NCBI GenBank assembly: GCA_033763575.1
Contig: JANRKF010000033.1
Location: forward strand, 71,517 to 135,516
Direction: 5' to 3'
Source of the DNA: JANRKF01 sp033763575
GTDB taxonomy: Bacteria; Pseudomonadota; Alphaproteobacteria; Rickettsiales; SXRF01
Length of the DNA: 64,000 nt
Both the position numbers and the translations under genes were made by a program. Below the pieces are notes generated by a model that was not told where the DNA came from, searched no databases, and saw only the letters and a list, made by a program, of their open reading frames with translations. Below, piece by piece: positions 8,874 to 16,481 of the stretch (positions are counted from its first letter, which is position 1; each line of letters opens with the position of its first letter).

Positions 8874-9203
8874 TCAGGTGGGGACGCAATGCTCCGCCGC
8901 CGCATCCAATAATTCTTTTTCAAACAGGTGGTTAACGCCGTAATCGCGCTCCATGCGGCGCTTGACGTCCTCCGGCGGCTCCTCGCCCGCCCCCGCCTCG
9001 ATCACCGTCCCGTACTCGGAAACATCGATATTCCCGCGCTCACGCGCCTCTTTAAACGCTCCGGCCATGCTCGGCTTGATGCAGAGATAGGCCCAGATCG
9101 GCTGGTTTTTCGCATTTTTCCCACGGCACAGCAACATCAGCGTGCATAACAGATCGGCAACAGCCTCAGGCGATAATGGCGGCGGGGAAGCGGCCCGGAT
9201 CAT
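8874..9203 (-). CDS. hypothetical protein
   Basis: Unrecognised 109-residue soluble protein with no signal peptide. It has an N-terminal Pro/Ala-rich segment, a hydrophobic LLCTLMLLCRG stretch and an acidic C-terminal half. Its start overlaps the stop of the preceding small gene in an ATGA, so the two are very probably translationally coupled. Confidence 0.55.
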   Translation of the reverse strand: MIRAASPPPLSPEAVADLLCTLMLLCRGKNAKNQPIWAYLCIKPSMAGAFKEARERGNIDVSEYGTVIEAGAGEEPPEDVKRRMERDYGVNHLFEKELLDAAAEHCVPT

Positions 9204-9457
9204 ACGCTTATCCCCTTGAGAAGCTCTGATAGTGGCGCCGTGGGAAGGGCCACTACATGATTTGACGGATTATGTTCTTGCGACGGGTAGGAAGGCGGGG
9301 CATCTGCAGCTAACTTTGCCGCCCATTGCTCAATGGGAATGGCTGAGTCGGAACTGGCAAGCTGCGCCGCTTCAGCGACCCGATCAACAAGGCCCGCAAT
9401 GGCGCCGTTGGCCACGATGAACGCGGCACCCAAAGAACTGAAAAAGCTGTTTTCCAA
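9200..9457 (-). CDS. hypothetical small protein
   Basis: Unrecognised 85-residue protein with an N-terminal hydrophobic helix (AAFIVANGAIAGLV) and a Pro-rich middle. The only plausible start is TTG at 9457, supported by a strong GGAGGGAGG ribosome site 8-9 bases upstream. It is coupled by a 4-bp overlap to the 109-residue gene downstream. The very AT-rich stretch just upstream (9475-9530) is a probable promoter. Confidence 0.5.
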   Translation of the reverse strand: MENSFFSSLGAAFIVANGAIAGLVDRVAEAAQLASSDSAIPIEQWAAKLAADAPPSYPSQEHNPSNHVVALPTAPLSELLKGISV

Positions 9458-9474
9458 CGCTTCGCCCTCCCTCC

Positions 9475-9530
9475 ATTTATTTAATTATATTAATAATTAT
9501 GTTAATTATTATATAATTTTTATGGATTAT
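9475..9530 (-). promoter_or_regulatory. AT-rich promoter region
   Basis: About 55 bases of almost pure A/T in GC-rich DNA, with TATAAT-like hexamers on the minus strand (ATTATATAATAATTAAC). It lies upstream of the small minus-strand gene at 9457 and after the stop of the pseudopilin gene. No specific operator is recognised. Confidence 0.45.
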
Positions 9531-9560
9531 TTTTGGGGCTAAAAATCAGAAATCGGCAAA

Positions 9561-10373
9561 TTACCTTGTCTTTTCAGCATAGGTATAAAAGAACGCCTTG
9601 TTGTAAAAGCGCCCGACATCATCAAAATTGGTCGTAAAATCGACCGACGACGTCGGCAGCGTACGCTGTATGCGAATCAGCAGGCTGGTATCGCTTGCGG
9701 CGACCGCGCTGGAATCACACATGCAGTTCTCCTGCTCGGCGGCGTTGCTGCTGCTGGCATTGACGCGATTCCCGGCCACGTTGAACGCGCCGTGGCCGTT
9801 CGGCCCATGGCTCAGCACCACCGCCAGCACCGACTCGCTCAGCGTGGCGCCGCTTTCATCCTGCACGTTGAGCAGGTTGGTGTCGGTGAAACCGGCCGTG
9901 CCGTATTCGCCGGTGAAGTTGGCCGTGTTATTGGCCTCTTTATCGAGATAATAGGTGAACAGGTTGCCCCAGGGATCGAACGCCATATCATCCGGAAGCC
10001 CCAGCGTGCGTACCGGAACACTGCCGCCAACCACACTCACCCCGCCGTCGCTCAAATTAATGTTTGAGCTGATGGTCGCACCCGAGGCGCAGGCCTCCGC
10101 CGCGCCGTCCGCCTGCAATCCAAAATTGGCGCTCGTTTTGGCAAGCGATGCATTCCCCGGACAGGGCAGCTTATTATTCACCAGCCGGTAGTTATAGAGC
10201 GCCGCGCCGATGGCATCGAGTTTTATGGCCAGCTCCCGCCGCTGCACCACCCGTTCATTCTGGCTTTCAATCGAGATAATCCCGGCGATCATCAGGGAAA
10301 TAATCAACACCGAAATCGACAGCTCGATCAGGGTAAACCCTGCGCGCATACGGGAATTTTTATGGATCTTCAT
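9561..10373 (-). CDS. type IV pilin-like/pseudopilin protein
   Basis: Secreted-fibre subunit with a class III (prepilin-type) signal. A short basic leader is followed by the cleavage and methylation motif G/FTLIELSISVLIISLMIAG, the N-terminal hydrophobic spine of pilins and type II secretion pseudopilins. The rest (about 250 residues) is a large globular domain with a pilin-like AALYNYRLVNNKLPCPGN region. I chose ATG at 10373, giving a 17-residue-range leader; the frame is open further upstream but that extension does not look coding. Alternative starts 10382 and 10394 cannot be excluded. No pilus assembly genes or prepilin peptidase are nearby, so its machine is encoded elsewhere. Confidence 0.75.
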   Translation of the reverse strand: MKIHKNSRMRAGFTLIELSISVLIISLMIAGIISIESQNERVVQRRELAIKLDAIGAALYNYRLVNNKLPCPGNASLAKTSANFGLQADGAAEACASGATISSNINLSDGGVSVVGGSVPVRTLGLPDDMAFDPWGNLFTYYLDKEANNTANFTGEYGTAGFTDTNLLNVQDESGATLSESVLAVVLSHGPNGHGAFNVAGNRVNASSSNAAEQENCMCDSSAVAASDTSLLIRIQRTLPTSSVDFTTNFDDVGRFYNKAFFYTYAEKTR

Positions 10374-10445
10374 AGCGCTCATTCTAAACGACATGCACCG
10401 TCTTTTCCATCTGATATTCGGTTGAACGGCCATGCAAAATAGCTC

Positions 10446-10475
10446 TTGCAAGTCATTCTCATTTGCAACTATAAT
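10446..10475 (+). promoter_or_regulatory. Fur-like operator overlapping the bfd promoter
   Basis: TGCAAGTCATTCTCATTTGCA at 10447-10467 has TGCAA/TTGCA arms, and on the other strand reads like a classical iron box (core AAATGAGAATGACTT). A TTGCAA -35 (10446-10451) and a perfect TATAAT -10 (10470-10475), 18 bases apart, bracket it. Transcription would start at or next to the ATG at 10482, so the mRNA may be leaderless. Confidence 0.65.
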
Positions 10476-10481
10476 AGCGGC

Positions 10482-10661
10482 ATGATTATTTGTGTATGCA
10501 ATGCGATTCGCGATAAACAACTTGAGGGCATCCTCGCCGAGGGCGCGTCGAGCGTGTGCGAAGCGTTCCGGAAAATGGGATGCCAGCCGGTCTGCGGCAA
10601 ATGCGTGCCCGAAATGCGCGACGCCATCCAGTCGCGCTATGCGTTATGCGCGGCAAAATAG
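10482..10661 (+). CDS. bfd: bacterioferritin-associated ferredoxin
   Basis: Small [2Fe-2S] protein (59 residues) that docks on bacterioferritin and reduces its stored iron for release. The four cluster ligands are visible as CVC near residue 4 and CQPVCGKC near residues 34-41 (C-x-C...C-x2-C spacing). I start at the ATG at 10482, immediately before ICVCNAIRD, because the -10 element ends only seven bases upstream and longer versions would begin inside the promoter. bfr follows in the same direction, the usual functional pairing. Confidence 0.9.
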   Translation: MIICVCNAIRDKQLEGILAEGASSVCEAFRKMGCQPVCGKCVPEMRDAIQSRYALCAAK

Positions 10662-10673
10662 CGGCAAAATAAT

Positions 10674-10691
10674 AGTCGTTCTCACTTGACT
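10674..10691 (+). promoter_or_regulatory. candidate iron-responsive site and -35 upstream of bfr
   Basis: AGTCGTTCTCACTTG (10674-10688) matches the core of the bfd operator (AGTCATTCTCATTTG) at 13 of 15 positions, and overlaps a TTGACT that could be the -35 element of a bfr promoter. The match to the upstream site is the main reason to call it. Confidence 0.45.
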
Positions 10692-10747
10692 TGCAGGGCC
10701 ATTTCTTTCATTAAAATTCCATACATTTTCGCTGGAGTTGAAAGAAC

Positions 10748-11212
10748 ATGGCCACAGACAAAGAAATCATCAAACACTTAAATATCATCCTCAAGAATGA
10801 GCTGACCGCGATCAATCAATATTTCCTGCATGCGCGCATGCTGAAACATATGGGATTCATGAAACTCGCCGATCATGAATATAAAGAATCGATCGACGAA
10901 ATGAAACATGCCGACATGCTGGTCGAGCGCGTTTTATTCCTGAAAGGCCTGCCCAACCTGCAGGACCTCGGAAAAGTCTTTATCGGCGAAACGGTCGAGG
11001 AAATCCTGAAATGCGACCTGAAGCTGGAGCAAAAAGCCAATGGCGACCTGAAAGCCGCCATCACATTGTGCGAATCCAAGGAGGATTACGCCAGCGCCGA
11101 CATCCTCCACCGCATCTTAGAAAGCGAAGAGGAGCACGCGCTGTTCATCACCACGCAACTGTCGCTCATCGCCTCGCTCGGAGCCACCGCCTACATGCAG
11201 ACACAGGTATAA
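10748..11212 (+). CDS. bfr: bacterioferritin
   Basis: 24-mer haem-containing iron storage protein with ferroxidase activity. The 154-residue sequence keeps the di-iron ligands of the family: Glu18 in NELTAINQ, Glu51 and His54 in DEMKHAD, Glu94 region (LCESKEDY) and Glu127/His130 in ESEEEHA. Met52 in DEMKH is the expected axial haem ligand. The length is normal. The gene lies directly after bfd and only one base before the cyclophilin start, so the three may share a transcript. Confidence 0.96.
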   Translation: MATDKEIIKHLNIILKNELTAINQYFLHARMLKHMGFMKLADHEYKESIDEMKHADMLVERVLFLKGLPNLQDLGKVFIGETVEEILKCDLKLEQKANGDLKAAITLCESKEDYASADILHRILESEEEHALFITTQLSLIASLGATAYMQTQV

Positions 11213-11213
11213 T

Positions 11214-11789
11214 ATGAAAAACCACCTATCACTCGCACTCGCACTTGTAGTTTCACTCACTGTCATTTCCGGAGCAACCTTCATGGCAAAAAAAGCAAAA
11301 GCGGCAGAAAACCCGCTGGAAAACACCCTGTATCTCGACCTGAAAGATGGCCGCGTAGTGATCGAAATGCGCCCGGACCTTGCGCCCAAACATGTGGCGC
11401 GCATCAAGGAACTTACGCGCCAGGGATTTTATGACGGCGTGGTGTTCCACCGCGTGATCGAAGGATTCATGGCGCAAACCGGCGACCCCACCGGCACCGG
11501 CAGCGGCGGTTCCGGCCAGAAAATCAAAGCGGAATTCTCCCGCGAGCCGCACTTGCGCGGCGCGTTGTCGATGGCGCGTGCCGCCGACATCAACAGCGCC
11601 GACAGCCAGTTCTTCATCGTGTTCTCCGCCTCCACCTTCCTCGACGGGCAATATACCTACTGGGGCAAAGTGACGAGCGGCATGGAATTCGTCGACAAGA
11701 TCAAAAAAGGCGACAAGCAGGATAACGGCGCCGTCGAAAACCCCGACAAAATCATCAAAATGCAGGTGGCGGCGGATGTGAAGGAGTAG
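11214..11789 (+). CDS. peptidyl-prolyl cis-trans isomerase, cyclophilin type
   Basis: Protein-folding catalyst with an N-terminal export signal (hydrophobic SLALALVVSLTVISG then AKKAKAAEN), so it acts in the periplasm. The cyclophilin core (about residues 40-190) shows FYDGVVFHRVIEGFMAQTGD with the catalytic Arg/Phe/Met/Gln residues, GSGGSGQKIKAEFS and QFFIVFSAS. The length of 191 residues fits the small bacterial PpiA/PpiB type. It starts one base after the bfr stop. The queA start is 11 bases downstream, a common alphaproteobacterial pairing. Confidence 0.93.
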   Translation: MKNHLSLALALVVSLTVISGATFMAKKAKAAENPLENTLYLDLKDGRVVIEMRPDLAPKHVARIKELTRQGFYDGVVFHRVIEGFMAQTGDPTGTGSGGSGQKIKAEFSREPHLRGALSMARAADINSADSQFFIVFSASTFLDGQYTYWGKVTSGMEFVDKIKKGDKQDNGAVENPDKIIKMQVAADVKE

Positions 11790-11800
11790 TGCGAAGCTAA

Positions 11801-12868
11801 GTGCGCACTGATCTCTTTGACTTCGACCTTCCCGACTCGCTGATTGCGAGCAGCCCCGCACACCCCCGTGACAGCGCGAGGATGCTCACACTTCTTCCCT
11901 CCCACTTGAGGGGGGAGGGTCAGGGTGGGGGTGAATTGTCCGATGAAATCATCTCAGATTTTCCAAACCATCTGCGCCCAAATGACATCGTCGTATTTAA
12001 CAACACCCGCGTCATCCCCGCCCGCCTCCTCGGCAAGCGTGGCGAGGCAAACGTGGAAGTGCTTCTGCATAAGCGCCAAGCCCCGCCGAATGGCGGGGTG
12101 TGGTCTGCTTTTGCAAAACCCGCCAAGAAACCACGCATCGGTGACGAAATTATTTTTGCTGAAGACTTCGCTGCGATTGTTCTGGAGAAACTAGAAAGCG
12201 GCGAAATTTTGATAGACCTGGATCCCCGCCTTCGCGGGGATGTGAACAAAAAAATACTGGCGCATGGCCGCATGCCGCTACCGCCCTACATCGAAAAAAA
12301 ACGCCGAAGCGACGCCAGCGACAACGCATCCTACCAGACGGTCTATGCCGCGCATGACGGCTCAGTCGCCGCTCCCACCGCCGGTTTGCACTTCACGCCC
12401 TCCCTGATTGCTGCGCTCCCCTGCCCGCATAGCTATGTCACACTCCATGTCGGCGGCGGCACCTTCCTGCCAGTCAAAAGCGAAGACACTTCCGAACATA
12501 AAATGCATAGCGAATGGGCGCACATTTCGCGTGAGACTGCCGCCGCCATCAACGCGGCAAAAGCGCGGGGCGGGCGCGTCGTCGCCGTCGGAACCACCTC
12601 CTTACGCACGCTGGAATCCGCCACCGATGCAGCAGGAATTGTGCAACCCTTCGAGGGCGAAACTGATATTTTCATCACGCCCGGCTACCGGTTCAAATAC
12701 GTGGACATGCTGCTGACCAACTTCCACCTGCCGCGCTCAACCTTGTTTATGCTGGTATCGGCTTTCAGCGGACTGGAGAAAATGCAGGCGGCCTACGCCC
12801 ACGCTATCGCAAATAACTATCGGTTTTATTCCTATGGCGACGCGTGCCTGCTGTATAAAACACCATGA
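11801..12868 (+). CDS. queA: S-adenosylmethionine:tRNA ribosyltransferase-isomerase, with two in-frame repeat insertions
   Basis: Transfers and isomerises the ribosyl part of SAM onto preQ1 in tRNA during queuosine synthesis. The start is GTG (MRTDLFDFDLPDSLIA). Family landmarks are FNNTRVIPARL, MPLPPYI, YQTVYAAHDGSVAAPTAGLH, GGGTFLPVK and TNFHLPRSTL. The protein is 355 residues. Two stretches do not belong to the family: LLPSHLRGEGQGGG (about residues 31-44) is encoded by an R4 palindrome, and LDPRLRGDV (about residues 139-147) by an R1 palindrome. Both insertions keep the frame and lie in variable loops, so the enzyme is probably still active. Confidence 0.93.
   Translation: MRTDLFDFDLPDSLIASSPAHPRDSARMLTLLPSHLRGEGQGGGELSDEIISDFPNHLRPNDIVVFNNTRVIPARLLGKRGEANVEVLLHKRQAPPNGGVWSAFAKPAKKPRIGDEIIFAEDFAAIVLEKLESGEILIDLDPRLRGDVNKKILAHGRMPLPPYIEKKRRSDASDNASYQTVYAAHDGSVAAPTAGLHFTPSLIAALPCPHSYVTLHVGGGTFLPVKSEDTSEHKMHSEWAHISRETAAAINAAKARGGRVVAVGTTSLRTLESATDAAGIVQPFEGETDIFITPGYRFKYVDMLLTNFHLPRSTLFMLVSAFSGLEKMQAAYAHAIANNYRFYSYGDACLLYKTP
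11897..11932. repeat. R4 palindrome inside queA
   Basis: CCCTCCCACTTGAGGGGGGA followed by GGGTCAGGGTGGGGGT. It encodes an Arg/Gly-rich peptide absent from normal QueA and keeps the reading frame open. Confidence 0.75.
12221..12242. repeat. R1 palindrome inside queA
   Basis: GATCCCCGCCTTCGCGGGGA, read as DPRLRGD in the QueA frame. The same element is intergenic elsewhere (29983-30006, 32379-32404). Confidence 0.8.
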
Positions 12869-12900
12869 ACAAGCCATGCGACGATAATCAAATGGCCTGC

Positions 12901-13659
12901 TCAGCCGTAGCGGCCCATGATGTAATCCTGCGTCTGCTGCTCCTTCGGCGAGGAGAAGAGCTGGGTGGTGCTGCCCGATTCAACGATTTTACCCATGTGG
13001 AAAAAGCAGGTCTGCTGCGACACGCGGGCCGCCTGCTGCATCGAATGGGTGACGATGACGATGGTGAATTCCTGCTTCAGCTGCCCGATCAACTCCTCGA
13101 TTTTCGCCGTGGCAATCGGATCGAGCGCCGAGCATGGCTCGTCCATGAGTATAATTTCCGGGTTCACCGCGATGGTACGGGCAATGCATAAACGCTGCTG
13201 CTGCCCGCCGGAAAGCCCGGTGGCCGATTCATGCAGCCGGTCTTTGACTTCCTCGAACAGGCCCGCACGCTGCAGGCTGCCCGCCACCACCGCATCCAGC
13301 TCGGACTTGTTTTTCGTCAGGCCGTGAATGCGCGGGCCGTAGGCAATATTGTCATAAATCGATTTGGGAAACGGATTGGGTTTCTGGAACACCATGCCGA
13401 TCCAGCGGCGCAAGCGCACGACATCCTCCCCCGGCGCATTGATATTTTTTCCATCCACAACAATCGCGCCCTCGACGCGGCAGCCATCGATGATGTCATT
13501 CATGCGATTGATGCAGCGCAGGAACGTCGATTTGCCGCAGCCGGAAGGGCCGATCAGCGCCGTGACTTGGCGCTCCGCAATCGCGATATTGATGTCGAAC
13601 AGCGCCTGCTTCGCGCCGTAAAACACATTGATATTTTCCGTGGTGATTTTGTCAGCCAT
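12901..13659 (-). CDS. pstB: phosphate ABC transporter ATP-binding protein
   Basis: ATPase of the high-affinity phosphate importer PstSCAB. The 252-residue protein (start ATG at 13659, MADKITTENINVFYG) has Walker A GPSGCGKST, Q-loop FQKPNPFPKS, signature LSGGQQQR, Walker B ILMDEPCSALDP and switch THSMQQA; the FQKPNPFPKSIYDN segment is specific to PstB. The frame is open further upstream to 13713, but that part overlaps the 3' end of pstA and lacks similarity. It is the last gene of pstC-pstA-pstB; no phoU or phoB follows. Confidence 0.95.
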   Translation of the reverse strand: MADKITTENINVFYGAKQALFDINIAIAERQVTALIGPSGCGKSTFLRCINRMNDIIDGCRVEGAIVVDGKNINAPGEDVVRLRRWIGMVFQKPNPFPKSIYDNIAYGPRIHGLTKNKSELDAVVAGSLQRAGLFEEVKDRLHESATGLSGGQQQRLCIARTIAVNPEIILMDEPCSALDPIATAKIEELIGQLKQEFTIVIVTHSMQQAARVSQQTCFFHMGKIVESGSTTQLFSSPKEQQTQDYIMGRYG

Positions 13660-13706
13660 GCCTAACTCTCTAATGGAAAATTTGCCCAAGTACAAATTTT
13701 CATATC

Positions 13707-14942
13707 CTACCATCTCACTTCGAATTTTTTACGCAAGTAAATTGCCAGTGCATTCATCAGCAGAAGCAATAGCAACAACACCAGAATCGCCGTCGCCGTT
13801 TTCTCGACAAACCCTGCCTCGGGGCTGCTCGCCCACAAATAAATCTGCACCGGCATGACGGTCGCCGCGCTGGTAAAGCCCCCCGGAATATCCGCCACAA
13901 ACGCCACCATGCCGATCATGAGCAGCGGCGCCGTCTCGCCGATGGCACGCGCCATCCCCAAAATCGTGCCGGTCATGATACCCGGAAGCGCAAGCGGCAG
14001 CGTGTGGTGCCACACCACTTGCAGCGGCGAAGCGCCCAGCGCCAGCGCCGCCTGGCGGATCGACGGCGGCACCGATTCCAGCGCCGTGCGCGTGGCGATG
14101 ATGATGACCGGAAACACCATGAGCGCGAGCGTCAGCCCGCCCACCAGCGGCGCCGAGCGCGGCAGGTGCATGAAATTAATGTAGACCGCAAGCCCAAGCA
14201 GGCCGTAGACAATCGAGGGCACGGCGGCGAGGTTATTCACATTCACCTCGATGAGCTGCGACCAGCGCGACTTTGGCGCAAATTCCTCCAGATACACCGC
14301 CGACATCACCCCGATCGGAAAGGCGGCAAGCAGGCATATCAGCATGGTGAAGAACGACCCGGCCATCGCCCCGGCGAACCCGGCATTTTCCGGCGAGCGC
14401 GAATCGGCGCGGCTGAAAAATCCGCTGTCGAAACTGCGTACAATAGCACCTTCCGCCTGCAGGATTTTCAGCGCCGAGCGCTGGCTACCCGACAATTCCA
14501 GCGAGTCAGGATGCTTCAGGAACAACCCGGCAAGGCTCGACGCAGGCAGGACAAAACTTTGGGTTGTCCCGATCAAACCCGTATCACCATCGACCGCGTT
14601 TTTCAGCGTCAGGCCCGCGCTGCTGCCTAACAATTTCGAGAGATCGCGCTGGTCTCCATCCGGAAATTTAGCAAGCAGCGCCGCACGCAAAAACGCATTG
14701 TAGCGCGTGGGCGACATCTCATCCAGCGCCTCGTCCTCATCCATTTCCAGCAGCGCCACATCCAGCGGCACCGGAAGGCGAATCTCCGTTTGCATGAAAC
14801 CCGGAATACCCCGCGAGGCGATGCTGCCGAGCAAAAGCACCAGGCAGAGCAGCGCGAATCCCAGCGCGCATTTTCCATAACAGGCGAAACGTTTTTCGGC
14901 GCGCAGGCGGCGCTGATGGTGTTGTTTGGCGGCGCTACTCAT
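13707..14942 (-). CDS. pstA: phosphate ABC transporter permease PstA
   Basis: Inner-membrane permease of the phosphate importer. I start at ATG 14942 (MSSAAKQHHQRR), which overlaps the pstC stop by 8 bp; earlier codons only shadow pstC. After the first membrane helix (about residues 20-45) there is a periplasmic insert of about 150 residues (the DUF3333-type region typical of alphaproteobacterial PstA). Then comes the permease domain with the usual FAPKSRW and ALGASPLQVVWHHTLP (EAA-loop) motifs. About 411 residues in total. Confidence 0.93.
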   Translation of the reverse strand: MSSAAKQHHQRRLRAEKRFACYGKCALGFALLCLVLLLGSIASRGIPGFMQTEIRLPVPLDVALLEMDEDEALDEMSPTRYNAFLRAALLAKFPDGDQRDLSKLLGSSAGLTLKNAVDGDTGLIGTTQSFVLPASSLAGLFLKHPDSLELSGSQRSALKILQAEGAIVRSFDSGFFSRADSRSPENAGFAGAMAGSFFTMLICLLAAFPIGVMSAVYLEEFAPKSRWSQLIEVNVNNLAAVPSIVYGLLGLAVYINFMHLPRSAPLVGGLTLALMVFPVIIIATRTALESVPPSIRQAALALGASPLQVVWHHTLPLALPGIMTGTILGMARAIGETAPLLMIGMVAFVADIPGGFTSAATVMPVQIYLWASSPEAGFVEKTATAILVLLLLLLLMNALAIYLRKKFEVRW

Positions 14943-15897
14943 AACGCTCCCGGTATTTACGGACGATGATGATGGCGAGCACGTTGAGCACCAGCGTGAT
15001 ACAGAACAAGGTGAGGCCGAGGGCAAACGCGGCCAGTGTTTTCGGGCTGTCGAACTCATTGTCGCCGACCAGCAGCGACACCATCTGCACCGTCACCGTC
15101 GTCACCGATTCGAGCGGGTTGAAGGTGAGGTTCGCCGCCATGCCGGCCGCCATCACCACGATCATCGTCTCCCCCACCGCACGGGAAATGGCGAGCAGCA
15201 CCGCGCCCGCAATACCCGGAAGCGCCGCCGGCAACACCACCAGCCGGATGGTTTCCGATCTGGTGGCGCCCATGCCGTAGGACGCCTCACGCAAACTGCG
15301 CGGCACCGCGCTGATAATGTCGTCGGAGAGCGAGGAAACGAAGGGAATAATCATCACCCCCATGACAAGACCAGCAGCCAGCGCGCTTTCTGAAGCGATG
15401 GAAAGCCCGATCGATGCCCCGCCCTCACGCAGGAAAGGAGCAACCACAATCACCGCAAAATAACCGTAAACCACCGTGGGAATGCCCGCAAGAATTTCCA
15501 GCGCCGGTTTAAAAACCGCACGGGCGCGGGGATGAAGATATTCCGACATATAAATCGCGGAAAAAAGCCCGACCGGAATCGCCACGCACATCGCCACCAG
15601 CGTCACCAGCAAGGTGCCGAGGAACACGGGAATCGCGCCAAACGCGCCGCTGCCGCCCACCTGATCGGCCCGAATCGCCATCTGCGGGCTCCATTTCGTG
15701 CCGAATAAAAACTCAAATAACGGGACATGCTGGAAAAAACGAAGGGCTTCGTAGAGCACCGAGGCGACAATCGCAATGGTGACACCGACCGATACCGCCG
15801 CCGCCAGCCAGAGCAGCCCCATAAGCAATCGCGCCCCTGTCTTCCGGGTCATACCCCCATGGGGTATTCTGCTTGTTTCAGCGGATGTTACCTGCAT
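14935..15897 (-). CDS. pstC: phosphate ABC transporter permease PstC, short form
   Basis: Partner permease of PstA. The permease domain is complete, with YEALRFFQHVPLFEFLFGTKW, EYLHPRARAVFKPALEIL and the EAA-loop region SYGMGATRSETIRLVVLPAA. Alphaproteobacterial PstC often has an extra N-terminal region and is about 450-490 residues; here it is 320 at most, or 305 from the second ATG (MTRKTGARLL). The gene for the phosphate-binding protein PstS is not upstream, where a thioredoxin gene sits instead, so it must be elsewhere. No clear Pho box was seen in the 48 bases upstream. Confidence 0.9.
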   Translation of the reverse strand: MQVTSAETSRIPHGGMTRKTGARLLMGLLWLAAAVSVGVTIAIVASVLYEALRFFQHVPLFEFLFGTKWSPQMAIRADQVGGSGAFGAIPVFLGTLLVTLVAMCVAIPVGLFSAIYMSEYLHPRARAVFKPALEILAGIPTVVYGYFAVIVVAPFLREGGASIGLSIASESALAAGLVMGVMIIPFVSSLSDDIISAVPRSLREASYGMGATRSETIRLVVLPAALPGIAGAVLLAISRAVGETMIVVMAAGMAANLTFNPLESVTTVTVQMVSLLVGDNEFDSPKTLAAFALGLTLFCITLVLNVLAIIIVRKYRERYE

Positions 15898-15945
15898 GCC
15901 GCTGATGTAGCCGAGTTATCCACAGAGTCAAGGAGAAAGGGCGCG

Positions 15946-16470
15946 CTAGCGCAGATGCGCCTTCAAAAACGCCTGCACATCCTCCTGCTGCCAGTCGAGC
16001 GGGCCTTCGGCGCGACCCACGATATTGCCCCTGGCATCGATGAACAGCGTGCCGGGAAGCCCCCGTAAACCAGCGATTTTAGGCAGTTTTGCCGTCGGGT
16101 CCAGCAGCACCGGCAAATGCAGTATCTTGTGGTTGCTGTAGAATTTCTGTACTTTCGCGGCGTTTTTGCCATCCAGCGCTATCGCCGCAATATGCAGCTC
16201 TTTGCCAAAAATATCCTGCGCATCATCCAGCTGCGGCAGTTCATCAACGCAGGGCACGCACCAGGTCGCCCAGAAATGCAGCGCGGTGAGCTTGTGTTTC
16301 GCGGTATCCAGCGTGTGCATTTTACCTGCCGCATCGGCGTAGCTGAAGGCAGGCGCCCTGCCGAAATCGCCGGTTTGCAGGGCTACCGTGTCCTGTTCGC
16401 TGGCATGGGCGGCGGATGCGACAAAAAACACTAGGCAAGCAGCAGCGAGAAAGCTATGAATACGAGGCAT
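15946..16470 (-). CDS. TlpA-like periplasmic thioredoxin-fold protein
   Basis: Secreted thiol-disulfide oxidoreductase of the TlpA/ResA type. A signal peptide (FLAAACLVFFVASAAHA) is followed by a thioredoxin fold with active site FWATWCVPCVDELP near residue 70 and the cis-Pro segment GLRGLPGTLFID. Length is 174 residues. It sits divergently from argH, an arrangement conserved in many Alphaproteobacteria, and the 11-base gap must hold overlapping leaders. Likely role: reduction of cysteines in exported proteins, perhaps in cytochrome maturation (ccmC is also in the window). Confidence 0.88.
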   Translation of the reverse strand: MPRIHSFLAAACLVFFVASAAHASEQDTVALQTGDFGRAPAFSYADAAGKMHTLDTAKHKLTALHFWATWCVPCVDELPQLDDAQDIFGKELHIAAIALDGKNAAKVQKFYSNHKILHLPVLLDPTAKLPKIAGLRGLPGTLFIDARGNIVGRAEGPLDWQQEDVQAFLKAHLR

Positions 16471-16481
16471 AAGAGGACCCT

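Noticed and set aside
13660..13713. Upstream start for pstB (13713)
   Set aside because: It lies over the end of pstA and gives a non-family N-terminus; ATG 13659 matches the normal start.
14943..15059. Upstream start for pstA (15059)
   Set aside because: It would shadow the end of pstC in another frame; ATG 14942 matches family start and overlaps the pstC stop.
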